Source of the DNA: Helicobacteraceae bacterium
GTDB lineage: Bacteria > Campylobacterota > Campylobacteria > Campylobacterales > Sulfurimonadaceae
Assembly: GCA_024635885.1 (NCBI GenBank)
Contig: JAGXIA010000032.1
Span: 1-17,647, forward strand
Length of the DNA: 17,647 bases
Direction of reading: 5' to 3'
In this document: positions 1 to 7,250 of the stretch, piece by piece
Layout: the number at the start of each line of letters is the position of its first letter
Position numbering within the stretch: the first letter of the stretch is position 1
Notes under the pieces: generated by a model
Seen by the model: only the letters and a program-made list of their open reading frames with translations
Told to the model about the DNA's origin: nothing
Databases searched by the model: none
Translations under genes and position numbers: made by a program

Positions 1-1
1 A

Positions 2-1084
2 AAAATTGAACCTAAAAGAGCGGATCTTGAAAAGACAAAAGCAGAAATACTCTTTAACTATTTACCTAAAACACATCTTTTAAAGAGTAAATTTGAAAAA
101 CTTCCTAACTGGAGTAAGGAAAATTACACTTTAGCGCTTGAGTCTTTTATAAATAGTTGCCGTACGAGTAAAACAAAAAAAATATATCGTGAGCTATGTA
201 AAAAAGCTAGTATGTCGCTAAATCCAAAATACTTTCTACAAAATGAATTTGAACCATATCAAATAAATACTAAAGATGGAAAAGATGAAGGATTGTTAAC
301 TGGTTATTATGAGCCATTTTTAAAAGGTTCATTAATAAAAGAATATCCATATATATATCCAATACATAAAACCCCAAAAGATTTAATAATAGTGGACCTA
401 AGCTCAATTTACCCTGGTTTAAAAAATTATAGACTTCGAGGAAGAATAAAAGGCAGTAAATTAGTTCCATATTACACTAGAAAAGAGACTAAGTCACAGC
501 ATCTTGATTCTGATGTGATTTGTTATACTGATTCAAAACTAGATCGCTTTTTTTTAGAAATACAGGGTTCAGGTAGAGTAAGCTTAGATAACGGAGAAAC
601 CATTTTTGTAGGTTATGATAACCAAAATGGACATCAATACCGAGCAATTGGCAAATACCTGGTTAAAAAAGGTGAACTAAGAATGGAAGAAGTCTCCTTA
701 CAAAGTATTCGAAAATGGCTTAAAGAAAATCCAAAAAGAGTTGATGAAGTGCTAAACTATAATAAATCTGTAGTATATTTTAAAGAAAAGTCTCAAGGAG
801 CATCTGGGAGTTTAGGATTGAAACTTACTCCAAAACGCTCTATAGCAGTAGATAGAAGATACATACCATTAGGAAGCATGCTTTACTTGAATGCTGACTT
901 TAAAGAAAATAATTTTAGTTCAGTAGTGGTGGCTCAAGATACCGGAGGAGCTATTAAAGGTGCAATTAGAGCAGATATGTTCTTAGGTTATGGAAAAGAA
1001 GCAAGAGCAGTTGCCGGAGAGTTGAAATCACCTTTAAAACTTTGGATTCTTTTACCAAAGAATAAAGACGAACAGAATATATGA
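2..1084 (+). CDS. mltA: Membrane-bound lytic murein transglycosylase A (5' end cut by window edge)
   Basis: MltA cleaves the glycan strands of peptidoglycan and leaves 1,6-anhydromuramyl ends; it acts in the periplasm, usually as a lipoprotein. The reading frame is open from base 2 and has no stop before TGA at 1082-1084. The first ATG, at 212, is internal, because the 70 codons before it already carry the MltA N-terminal pattern (LPNWSKENYTLALESFINSC). About 360 residues are present, against about 365 for E. coli MltA, so little more than the signal peptide should be missing. The MltA core shows LLTGYYEPFLKGS and FFLEIQGSGRV followed by NGHQYRAIGKYL. The C-terminal 3D domain shows AVDRRYIPLGS and VVAQDTGGAIKGAIRADMFLG, which includes the expected catalytic Asp region. 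Its stop overlaps the recR start (ATGA), so the two genes are probably co-transcribed. Family assignment is firm; the true start lies outside the window. Confidence 0.93.
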   Translation, partial: KIEPKRADLEKTKAEILFNYLPKTHLLKSKFEKLPNWSKENYTLALESFINSCRTSKTKKIYRELCKKASMSLNPKYFLQNEFEPYQINTKDGKDEGLLTGYYEPFLKGSLIKEYPYIYPIHKTPKDLIIVDLSSIYPGLKNYRLRGRIKGSKLVPYYTRKETKSQHLDSDVICYTDSKLDRFFLEIQGSGRVSLDNGETIFVGYDNQNGHQYRAIGKYLVKKGELRMEEVSLQSIRKWLKENPKRVDEVLNYNKSVVYFKEKSQGASGSLGLKLTPKRSIAVDRRYIPLGSMLYLNADFKENNFSSVVVAQDTGGAIKGAIRADMFLGYGKEARAVAGELKSPLKLWILLPKNKDEQNI

Positions 1085-1650
1085 GAAAATCATTAGAAAA
1101 ATTTAACCGTCTTGTAGATGCTTTACAAGAACTTCCAACCATTGGAAAGAAGTCTGCTACAAGATTAGCATATTATATGGTAATGAAAGATAGTTATGTA
1201 GGAATGAAAATTTCACATTCAATCGAAGATGCACTTGGCTCTTTAAAAAAATGCAGTGTATGTGGTGGTATGAGTGAGGATGAACTTTGTTTTATCTGCA
1301 GCGACGAATCAAGAGATGGCAATATTTTATGTATTGTTGAAAATGCTAAAGATATACTTCTTTTAGAAGAAAATGGACTTTTTGATGGTAGATATTTTGT
1401 ATTAGACTCACTCGAAGAGTTAAGCATATCTCATCTGCAAGGTATGGTTAACAATGGGATTGACGAGGTTATCTTTGCAATTACTCCATCTATTTCCAAC
1501 GATGCAATAATAATGTATATAGAAGATAAACTCTCTTCTTATGATGTGAATTTTTCCAAAATTGCACAAGGTGTTCCAACAGGTGTAAGTTTAGAAAATA
1601 TAGATGTACTATCGCTAACTAGAGCTTTAGAAGACAGAGTAAAGGTATAG
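1081..1650 (+). CDS. recR: Recombination mediator protein RecR
   Basis: RecR acts with RecO (and RecF in many bacteria) to load RecA on SSB-coated gaps during recombinational repair. The 189 residues fit the family (about 190-200). An N-terminal helix-hairpin-helix (LQELPTIGKKSATRLAYYM, about 15-33) is followed by a four-cysteine zinc site, C58-x2-C61 and C70-x2-C73. A Toprim domain then begins at ILCIVENAKDILLLEE (82-97). The C-terminal Walker-like IAQGVPTGVSLENIDVLSLTRALEDR (161-186) is typical. The usual glycine-rich stretch after the first Toprim strand is replaced by LDSLEELSISHLQ, which I take as lineage divergence. The ATG sits inside the mltA stop (ATGA), implying translational coupling. 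The phospholipase gene follows after one base. Confidence 0.95.
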   Translation: MRKSLEKFNRLVDALQELPTIGKKSATRLAYYMVMKDSYVGMKISHSIEDALGSLKKCSVCGGMSEDELCFICSDESRDGNILCIVENAKDILLLEENGLFDGRYFVLDSLEELSISHLQGMVNNGIDEVIFAITPSISNDAIIMYIEDKLSSYDVNFSKIAQGVPTGVSLENIDVLSLTRALEDRVKV

Positions 1651-1651
1651 A

Positions 1652-2503
1652 GTGGGTAAATATATTCTTATTCTTATCATTATTTGTTTATCTGTCTTTG
1701 CATCTGATGAAGAAATTTATGAAAAAACAAAAGATGTTGAGACTAAAGAGTTTATGCAAAAATGGGAAGATTCTAGCTTTGGGTTAAAGCCACATTATGT
1801 CAACTATTTACTCCCTTACGGCTACAGAGAAGGCAAATACAAATCTTATGATATGACTCCTGAACAATATAGAAATATAGAGGCCGAACTACAGATTAGT
1901 TTAAAAATAGGAGTAACAAAAAATTTTTTTAATTTAAATGAGATATATTATATCTCTTATTCTCATAGAGCATTTTGGCAGATATATGTTGATTCCTCCC
2001 CATTTAGAGAGACAAATTACAACCCTGAAGCTTTTGTTGTGTTTCCAATCTCAGATACAGACTCAATGTTTAAACTGAGAGATTTAACTATTGGGTATTC
2101 ACATCTTTCAAATGGTCAGGGAGATAATGGAACTGCTACCTCTAGGTCTAGAAGTGTAAACTATTTTTATACAACTTTACGTATGACACATGACTTTCTG
2201 ATTACAGACTTTACTTTATGGGTACCCTTTATGGGTAATGACTTAAGTGATAACCCAGATTTGATAGATTATGTAGGGTGTGGACAGGTGAAGTTTAGTT
2301 ATTTTACAGGTAAGCATATGTTTACACTAAAGGGAAGGGGTAATATAAGTACAGGAAATGGTGCTGTTGAAGCAACTTACTCTTATCCACTCATAAAGGA
2401 TGTTTATTTATATGGAAAAATTTTTAGTGGATATGGTGAAAGTTTGATTGATTACAATAACTATATAACTAAGTTTTCTATAGGTTTTAGTTTTTCCAGA
2501 TAA
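1652..2503 (+). CDS. pldA: Outer-membrane phospholipase A (OMPLA)
   Basis: OMPLA is a 12-strand outer-membrane beta-barrel that hydrolyses phospholipids that have strayed into the outer leaflet, and works as a calcium-dependent dimer. Here 283 residues start at GTG, one base after the recR stop. A signal peptide is clear (GKYILILIIICLSVFA, then SDEE). The active-site block is GYSHLSNGQGDNG...SRSVNYFYT, with H151 and S153 matching E. coli H142 and S144, and N170 matching N156. S166 matches the calcium ligand S152. The position of E. coli R147 is Q156 here, a small departure. Later segments alternate as barrel strands. The C-terminus ends FSFSR, not in the usual terminal aromatic residue. The junction with recR suggests the same mRNA. 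Family confident; activity inferred from the intact triad. Confidence 0.9.
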   Translation: MGKYILILIIICLSVFASDEEIYEKTKDVETKEFMQKWEDSSFGLKPHYVNYLLPYGYREGKYKSYDMTPEQYRNIEAELQISLKIGVTKNFFNLNEIYYISYSHRAFWQIYVDSSPFRETNYNPEAFVVFPISDTDSMFKLRDLTIGYSHLSNGQGDNGTATSRSRSVNYFYTTLRMTHDFLITDFTLWVPFMGNDLSDNPDLIDYVGCGQVKFSYFTGKHMFTLKGRGNISTGNGAVEATYSYPLIKDVYLYGKIFSGYGESLIDYNNYITKFSIGFSFSR

Positions 2504-2516
2504 TTGTTTTCCTTAG

Positions 2517-3308
2517 TTATAATTCAAAACTCTTTGACATATAATGACTTATATCTTCTTTTTGTAGCTTACTCTTTACAAAGAGTTCATTAGCCAAAAT
2601 ACCTTGACCTAAAAGCATATCTGAGCCATCTTTAAAGGTGATGTTTTTTTCTTTTGCAAGAGATAAAAAGGGTGTAAGTTTTCCATAAATAACATCAGCT
2701 ACAAAAGAGGTATTGTCTAAAATATTATGTATCATCTCTTTTGGAGCTGGTAATTCTGTATCTTTGAGACCAGCACTGGTAGTGTTAACAACCAAGTCAT
2801 ATTTATTTACTTCAAAACTATCCCAAGTGTGACAGATACAAGCTAATTCTTTAAAATAAGAGAGTCTACTTTCACTTCTATTTAAAACGGTTACATTTAT
2901 ATTATCTTGTAAAAATCTCGAAGTGAGAGCCTTTGAAGTACCACCTGCACCTATAACTAAAATATTATGTATATTTCCAAACTCTTTTATAGCATACATA
3001 AAACCATCAGCATCTGTGTTGTAACCTATTAATTTACCATTTTCATTTATGAGTGTATTCACAACACCCACTTTTTTGGCAAAGCCTCGAACTTCATCGC
3101 AAGCTCTATATGCTTCTTCTTTGTGAGGCACTGTAACATTAGCGCCACTCAGACTAAGACTAAAAAAAGTATCACGAAGCTTACTGCCATCTTTTAAATG
3201 AATTCTTGTATAGCAAGCTTTATAGTGTAAGTTTTTAAATACACTGTTATGCATTAAAGGAGAGCGTGAATGTGCTACCGGGTCACCAAAGATTGCAAAT
3301 AATTTCAC
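2517..3308 (-). CDS. aroE: Shikimate dehydrogenase (NADP+)
   Basis: AroE reduces 3-dehydroshikimate to shikimate, step four of the shikimate pathway, in the cytoplasm. The 263 residues match the family's usual length. The shikimate site shows SRSPLMHN (S14, S16), NVTVPHKE with catalytic K63, and NTDADG with D99. The Rossmann domain carries IGAGGTSKAL (119-128) and a cofactor loop LNRSESRL (142-149), a variant of the usual NRT loop that selects NADP. DGSDMLLGQG (227-236) closes the active site. The start is GTG and shares one base with the trpE stop (TAGTG), so translation is probably coupled to trpE. It is the last gene of the nine-gene operon and converges on pldA with only 13 bases between, in which I see no terminator hairpin. 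Confidence 0.95.
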   Translation of the reverse strand: MKLFAIFGDPVAHSRSPLMHNSVFKNLHYKACYTRIHLKDGSKLRDTFFSLSLSGANVTVPHKEEAYRACDEVRGFAKKVGVVNTLINENGKLIGYNTDADGFMYAIKEFGNIHNILVIGAGGTSKALTSRFLQDNINVTVLNRSESRLSYFKELACICHTWDSFEVNKYDLVVNTTSAGLKDTELPAPKEMIHNILDNTSFVADVIYGKLTPFLSLAKEKNITFKDGSDMLLGQGILANELFVKSKLQKEDISHYMSKSFEL

Positions 3309-4711
3309 TAGTCTAAATCTTCAAGTGAGTGAATCAAAGCACCAAGTTTATTTTCAACTTCTAAATACTCTAATTCATTTTGGCTATCATCTACAATTCC
3401 TGCTCCGGCTTGAAGGACTACTTTATCTTCTTTAACCATAGCTGTTCGTATAGTTATAGCACTGTCCATATTACCATCAAAACCAAAGTAGCCTATACTA
3501 CCACTATAAAAACCTCTCTTTAATCCCTCATACTCAGCTATGAGTTCCATTGCTCTAATTTTGGGAGCTCCAGTCATAGTTCCGGCTGTAAATGTAGCCA
3601 TAAACAAATCAAACATATCTTTGTCGTGATCAAGAACAGCTGTAACATCAGAAACTATATGCATAACATGAGAAAATTTCTCTATATGCATCATGTTTTC
3701 TACTTTTACAGTTCCAGTTTTTGCAACTCTGCCTATATCATTTCTGCCTAAGTCTATGAGCATAAGATGTTCTGCCAGTTCTTTAGGATCTGCCAAAAGT
3801 TCAAGTTCAAGTTCTTTATCTCTCTCTTTTGTCTTTCCACGTTTTCTAGTTCCAGCAATTGGACGAAGGAGAAGCTCTCCATCTGTTAGTCTTACCATTA
3901 CTTCTGGTGAACTGCCAACAATATTGAAATCTTCGTACTCCATTAAAAACATATAGGGAGAAGGGTTTTTCGTTCTAAGAATTCTGTAAAAACTAAATGG
4001 GTCAACTTTGATATTTCTGGTAAAACGATTTGTCATTAGAATTTGAAAAACATCACCACTTCTTATCATCTCTTTAGAGTCGTCTATCATTTTAAAGAAC
4101 TTCTCTTTAGAATGGGCAAAAGTTCCATTATCATGCCCAATATTATTTTTCATATGAATATACTCATAAGGACTTTTTAGCTCTTTTTCAATATTTTCAA
4201 ATTGATCACTAAAGCCTTTTATTGTGCTGACTAGCGTGATTTGGTGATTTTTATGAGAATAAACTAAAATTATTTTAGGCAAAATAAGGTCTAAGTCAGG
4301 AGTATGCAGTTCATCTATTAAATTATCCATACTTGAACCAAGTTTGGGTTCAAATACCTTGACCATGTCATACCCTATATAACCGATAAACCCATCCACA
4401 TAGCCTATGTTTAACTCTTTGGCAGCTTTTTTGTAAGTGGATGTATCAATATTTTTATAGTATTGTTTTAAAAAAGTAAAAGGATTGTCTTCTATTATAT
4501 TTTTATTACCGCTAGCATCAGTATAAATTGTTTTTTGGTTTATATACTGAATTCTTTCTCTTGCGCCTATGCAAATGAAACTGTAATTACCTTCACTTTG
4601 TCCGGCACTTTCAAATAAGTAGCTAATTTCATTTTTAAACATAGATTTTAGTTTTGAATAGACTGCTATGGGAGCTAATTGGTCAAGTGTAAATTGTGTG
4701 GAATATATCAA
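3308..4711 (-). CDS. trpE: Anthranilate synthase component I
   Basis: TrpE converts chorismate to anthranilate, using ammonia supplied by a glutaminase partner (TrpG); this commits chorismate to tryptophan. The 467 residues show an N-terminal region with FESA (33-36), comparable to the LLES element that binds feedback tryptophan. The chorismate-binding domain carries GSSPEVMV, LLRPIAGTRKRG, HLMLIDLGRNDIGRV, FTAGTMTGAPKIRAME and GAGIVDDS. PIAGT, rather than the PIKGT of PabB, favours TrpE over aminodeoxychorismate synthase. I place the start at TTG, supported by AAGG eight bases upstream (aacaAGGttttcactTTG). No trpG is adjacent in the window, so the partner must be elsewhere. The gene lies between the SPOR gene and aroE. 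In the Campylobacter series I recall, these two are neighbours without trpE, so this looks like a lineage-specific insertion. Confidence 0.93.
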   Translation of the reverse strand: MIYSTQFTLDQLAPIAVYSKLKSMFKNEISYLFESAGQSEGNYSFICIGARERIQYINQKTIYTDASGNKNIIEDNPFTFLKQYYKNIDTSTYKKAAKELNIGYVDGFIGYIGYDMVKVFEPKLGSSMDNLIDELHTPDLDLILPKIILVYSHKNHQITLVSTIKGFSDQFENIEKELKSPYEYIHMKNNIGHDNGTFAHSKEKFFKMIDDSKEMIRSGDVFQILMTNRFTRNIKVDPFSFYRILRTKNPSPYMFLMEYEDFNIVGSSPEVMVRLTDGELLLRPIAGTRKRGKTKERDKELELELLADPKELAEHLMLIDLGRNDIGRVAKTGTVKVENMMHIEKFSHVMHIVSDVTAVLDHDKDMFDLFMATFTAGTMTGAPKIRAMELIAEYEGLKRGFYSGSIGYFGFDGNMDSAITIRTAMVKEDKVVLQAGAGIVDDSQNELEYLEVENKLGALIHSLEDLD

Positions 4712-4767
4712 AGTGAAAACCTTGTTAGAAATTTGCTCCCAAAGGAGCTAAAATAGTTTAAATATTA

Positions 4768-5406
4768 TTAGATTTTTGTTACAAAAGCACCAGCTTCAAT
4801 AGAACTTCTGATAGTTCTTAATTTGTCTCTTGCTTCTTTATCTGTTGCAAAAGGTCCAATTAACACTTTGTTTAATGTTCTAGAATTTTGAGTCACTTTA
4901 TGATATTTGTACTTAAAACCTTTGTCTGTAATAGATTTTAAGAATTTTTTATTTGGTTCATATTTAGAAAAAGAACCAACTTGAATATAGTATGATCCCG
5001 TAGATGCAGTTTGTGCTTTTGGTACTTCTTGTTTCTTTGGAGTCTCTTTTTCTGCTACTGGAGCTTCCATAGGAGTTTCAATAATCTCCTCTGAGAGGCT
5101 CTCTTCTTTGAGTTTTTGAGTAATTTTATCCAGGTTACTGCTTTGGGCATTCTCTTCTTGAACTACTTCTACTTTTTCAAAAAGAGGCTCATCTTGAACT
5201 TGTTGTTCAACATTAGCTTGTGGTTCTGGTGGTAATACAGCTTGTGGTAAGTTGTCTGTACCATTAGAGGTTAGAGTGTTCATTAGCATCACAACTACTA
5301 TTAAAATAACTCCAAGCGTTGCAACTGCTAAAACTATTTTTTTATTATCATTTGCTCCACTACCTTTATTTAAGATAATGTCATTTAATTCATTTTTTTC
5401 TTCCAT
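4768..5406 (-). CDS. SPOR-domain bitopic membrane protein
   Basis: A 212-residue protein with a short cytoplasmic N-terminus (MEEKNELNDIIL...), one transmembrane helix (KKIVLAVATLGVILIVVVML, about 22-41), a long Pro/Glu/Gln-rich periplasmic linker and a C-terminal SPOR domain (about 138-212, beginning GSYYIQVGSFS and containing LNKVLIGPFATDKEARDKL). SPOR domains bind glycan strands stripped of stem peptides and mark septal peptidoglycan; FtsN and DamX are examples. A role at division or wall remodelling is therefore likely but inferred. I chose the ATG at 5406 because AGGGGA stands seven bases upstream. The frame stays open to 5478, but that longer form would overlap the upstream gene and has no better site. 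Gaps are 43 bases before it and 56 bases after it. The C. jejuni counterpart is, as I recall, Cj0404. Confidence 0.88.
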   Translation of the reverse strand: MEEKNELNDIILNKGSGANDNKKIVLAVATLGVILIVVVMLMNTLTSNGTDNLPQAVLPPEPQANVEQQVQDEPLFEKVEVVQEENAQSSNLDKITQKLKEESLSEEIIETPMEAPVAEKETPKKQEVPKAQTASTGSYYIQVGSFSKYEPNKKFLKSITDKGFKYKYHKVTQNSRTLNKVLIGPFATDKEARDKLRTIRSSIEAGAFVTKI

Positions 5407-5449
5407 AAGTATTCCCCTATTTAATTCAGTGATATAATGATACCCAATT

Positions 5450-5992
5450 TTACATGTGTTTCGACCAAGAAGCACCACGCTCCTTAGAATAGACTTCGTA
5501 TGGCAGGGTTAGTATGTTGTATTCACTTGGCATTTCGTCATTTGGAAACATTCGCCACTGTTTAGGTTGTTTTGCAGCTAATTTCATAGAAATCATTTTA
5601 CCAAGTTGTATAGCCTCTTGTAAAGTTGTATGACCTTTATGAATATAAACATGAAGATGACCTTCTGTTTTCGTTTTATATGCAGTAAAGTTTATGTAAC
5701 CTTCTTCACGTAGTAAAAGCTGTGCTTTATGGTAAAACCTCTCCGGATCTCTTCCGTTATAATCAATAACTATGTTTTCAATTTTATTATGTTTGTTGAC
5801 AATAGAATGAGCTATTGTGATTTCACCTTTTATATGTTGGTTAATTATTGACTGCGTTAATGGAGCATTTATTTTTTCAAACTTATTATAAAAAGTACGT
5901 CCCTTAAATAGTAATTTATCTACGACGGTATCACTTTTTTTCCAATAGTGGTCACTTACCATTTTTATAAGTTTTAAATCCATAGCAGTCAT
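5450..5992 (-). CDS. DUF1882 (HP0184-like) protein; possible primase-fold protein
   Basis: This is a 180-residue soluble protein with no signal peptide or membrane helix. I recognise it as the DUF1882 family typified by H. pylori HP0184, which also sits beside glyA. Its function is not established. The C-terminal two-thirds resemble the order of motifs in archaeo-eukaryotic primase (prim-pol) domains. There is a strand ending in Asp (IVIDYNG, 74-80), a glycine/histidine strand (EGHLHVYI, 110-117), then KQWRMFPND (144-152) and a closing YNILTLPYEVY (158-168). In true primases the first motif is hhhDhD; here the second acid is Asn79, so catalysis may be lost. I recall the HP0184 structure being grouped with the Prim-pol fold, but cannot check this here. 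AAGGAG five bases before the ATG supports the start. It lies nine bases after glyA and is surely co-transcribed. Confidence 0.85.
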   Translation of the reverse strand: MTAMDLKLIKMVSDHYWKKSDTVVDKLLFKGRTFYNKFEKINAPLTQSIINQHIKGEITIAHSIVNKHNKIENIVIDYNGRDPERFYHKAQLLLREEGYINFTAYKTKTEGHLHVYIHKGHTTLQEAIQLGKMISMKLAAKQPKQWRMFPNDEMPSEYNILTLPYEVYSKERGASWSKHM

Positions 5993-6001
5993 TAATTCTC
6001 C

Positions 6002-7249
6002 TTAGTAAGTTGATTGGTTATATATTACGAAACTTTGAGCCAATGTTTTCAACTCTTTTTTTATACTTTCTTGCAACTGAGTGTTATTGATATCATCAAG
6101 TACATCTGCCATTTTATTTGCGATTAGTTCAAACTCTTTCTCTTTCATACCGCGAGATGTCAGTGCAGGAGAACCAATACGGATACCCGAAGTAACAAAT
6201 GGACTTCTAGTCTCACCTGGAACAGTATTTTTATTAATAGTTATACCAGCATTACCAAGGGCAGCATCTGCATCTTTTCCAGAAAATTCACGACCAACAA
6301 AAGATACAAGCACTAAATGATTGTCCGTTCCGCCAGAGACAACGTCATAACCTCTTTTTATAAGTACGTCAGATAAAACAGAAGCATTTAATTTTACTTG
6401 CTTAGCATACTCTTTCCACTCTGGAGAAAGGTTGTATTTAAAGCCAACTGCTTTTGCTGCTATAACATGTACAAGAGGTCCACCTTGAAGAGCTGGGAAA
6501 ATAGCAGAATTCATTTTCTTAGCGATATCTTCATCATTAGTCATAATCATACCACCTCTTGGACCTGCAAGAGTTTTATGAGTTGTTGTTGTTACAACAT
6601 GGGCATGTGGAAATGGGCTAGGGTGTTCACCAGCAGCTACAAGACCAGCAATGTGTGCAATGTCTGCAAAAAGAATTGCTCCAACTTCATCAGCTATTTC
6701 ACGAAATCTTTTAAAGTCTATTTCTCTTGCATAAGCAGAAGCACCACAGATAATAATCTTAGGCATAGTGATTTTTGCAATATCTAAAACTCTATCGTAG
6801 TCTATACGACCATCAAGCTCAACACCATATGTAAAAGAACTGTAATTCTGACCTGAAAAACTTGGCTTTGAGCCGTGTGTTAAGTGACCACCGTGGCTTA
6901 AATCCATACCTAGTATTTTATCACCGGCTTTGATTAGACCTGCATAAACAGCAGCATTTGCTTGAGAACCTGAGTGTGGCTGTACGTTTGCATAGTTACA
7001 TCCAAAAAGTTTACAAGCTCTATCGATTGCCAGTTGTTCAACACCATCAGCATATTCACAACCACCATAGTAACGCTTACCAGGGTAACCCTCGGCATAC
7101 TTATTTGTAAAAACTGAACCCATAGCTTCCATTACAGCAGGAAGAGTAAAGTTTTCAGAAGCAATCATCTCTAAATGGTCAGTTTGACGCTCCAACTCTT
7201 TTTCACATAACTCAAATATTTCGCTATCGTATTCTTTTAAAAAACTCAT
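6002..7249 (-). CDS. glyA: Serine hydroxymethyltransferase
   Basis: GlyA interconverts serine and glycine while charging tetrahydrofolate with a one-carbon unit; it is a cytoplasmic, PLP-dependent fold-type I enzyme. With the ATG at 7249 it has 415 residues, the normal size. The N-terminus MSFLKEYDSEIFELCEKELE is typical, and AGAGG(T) stands about seven bases upstream. The frame extends 11 codons further up (to 7282), but that would run into lysS and is rejected. Motifs seen are IASENFTLP, YAEGYPGKRYYGGCEYAD, VQPHSGSQANAA, FADIAHIAGLVAAG and the PLP lysine block VVTTTTHKTLAGPRGG (K225). C-terminal TSGIRIGSPALTSRGM completes the enzyme. One base separates it from the lysS stop, pointing to coupled translation. 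Confidence 0.97.
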   Translation of the reverse strand: MSFLKEYDSEIFELCEKELERQTDHLEMIASENFTLPAVMEAMGSVFTNKYAEGYPGKRYYGGCEYADGVEQLAIDRACKLFGCNYANVQPHSGSQANAAVYAGLIKAGDKILGMDLSHGGHLTHGSKPSFSGQNYSSFTYGVELDGRIDYDRVLDIAKITMPKIIICGASAYAREIDFKRFREIADEVGAILFADIAHIAGLVAAGEHPSPFPHAHVVTTTTHKTLAGPRGGMIMTNDEDIAKKMNSAIFPALQGGPLVHVIAAKAVGFKYNLSPEWKEYAKQVKLNASVLSDVLIKRGYDVVSGGTDNHLVLVSFVGREFSGKDADAALGNAGITINKNTVPGETRSPFVTSGIRIGSPALTSRGMKEKEFELIANKMADVLDDINNTQLQESIKKELKTLAQSFVIYNQSTY

Positions 7250-7250
7250 T

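Noticed and set aside
3308..4711. Assignment of trpE as pabB
   Set aside because: The active-site motif is PIAGT, typical of anthranilate synthase, where aminodeoxychorismate synthases have PIKGT.
5407..5478. Extended N-terminus for the SPOR protein, starting at 5478
   Set aside because: It would overlap the upstream gene by 29 bases and add a non-conserved segment, while the ATG at 5406 has a strong AGGGGA site.
6398..6787. 129-codon open frame on the plus strand opposite glyA
   Set aside because: It is antisense to a highly conserved enzyme, has a Cys/Ser/Asn-rich composition typical of shadow frames, and shows no recognisable domain.
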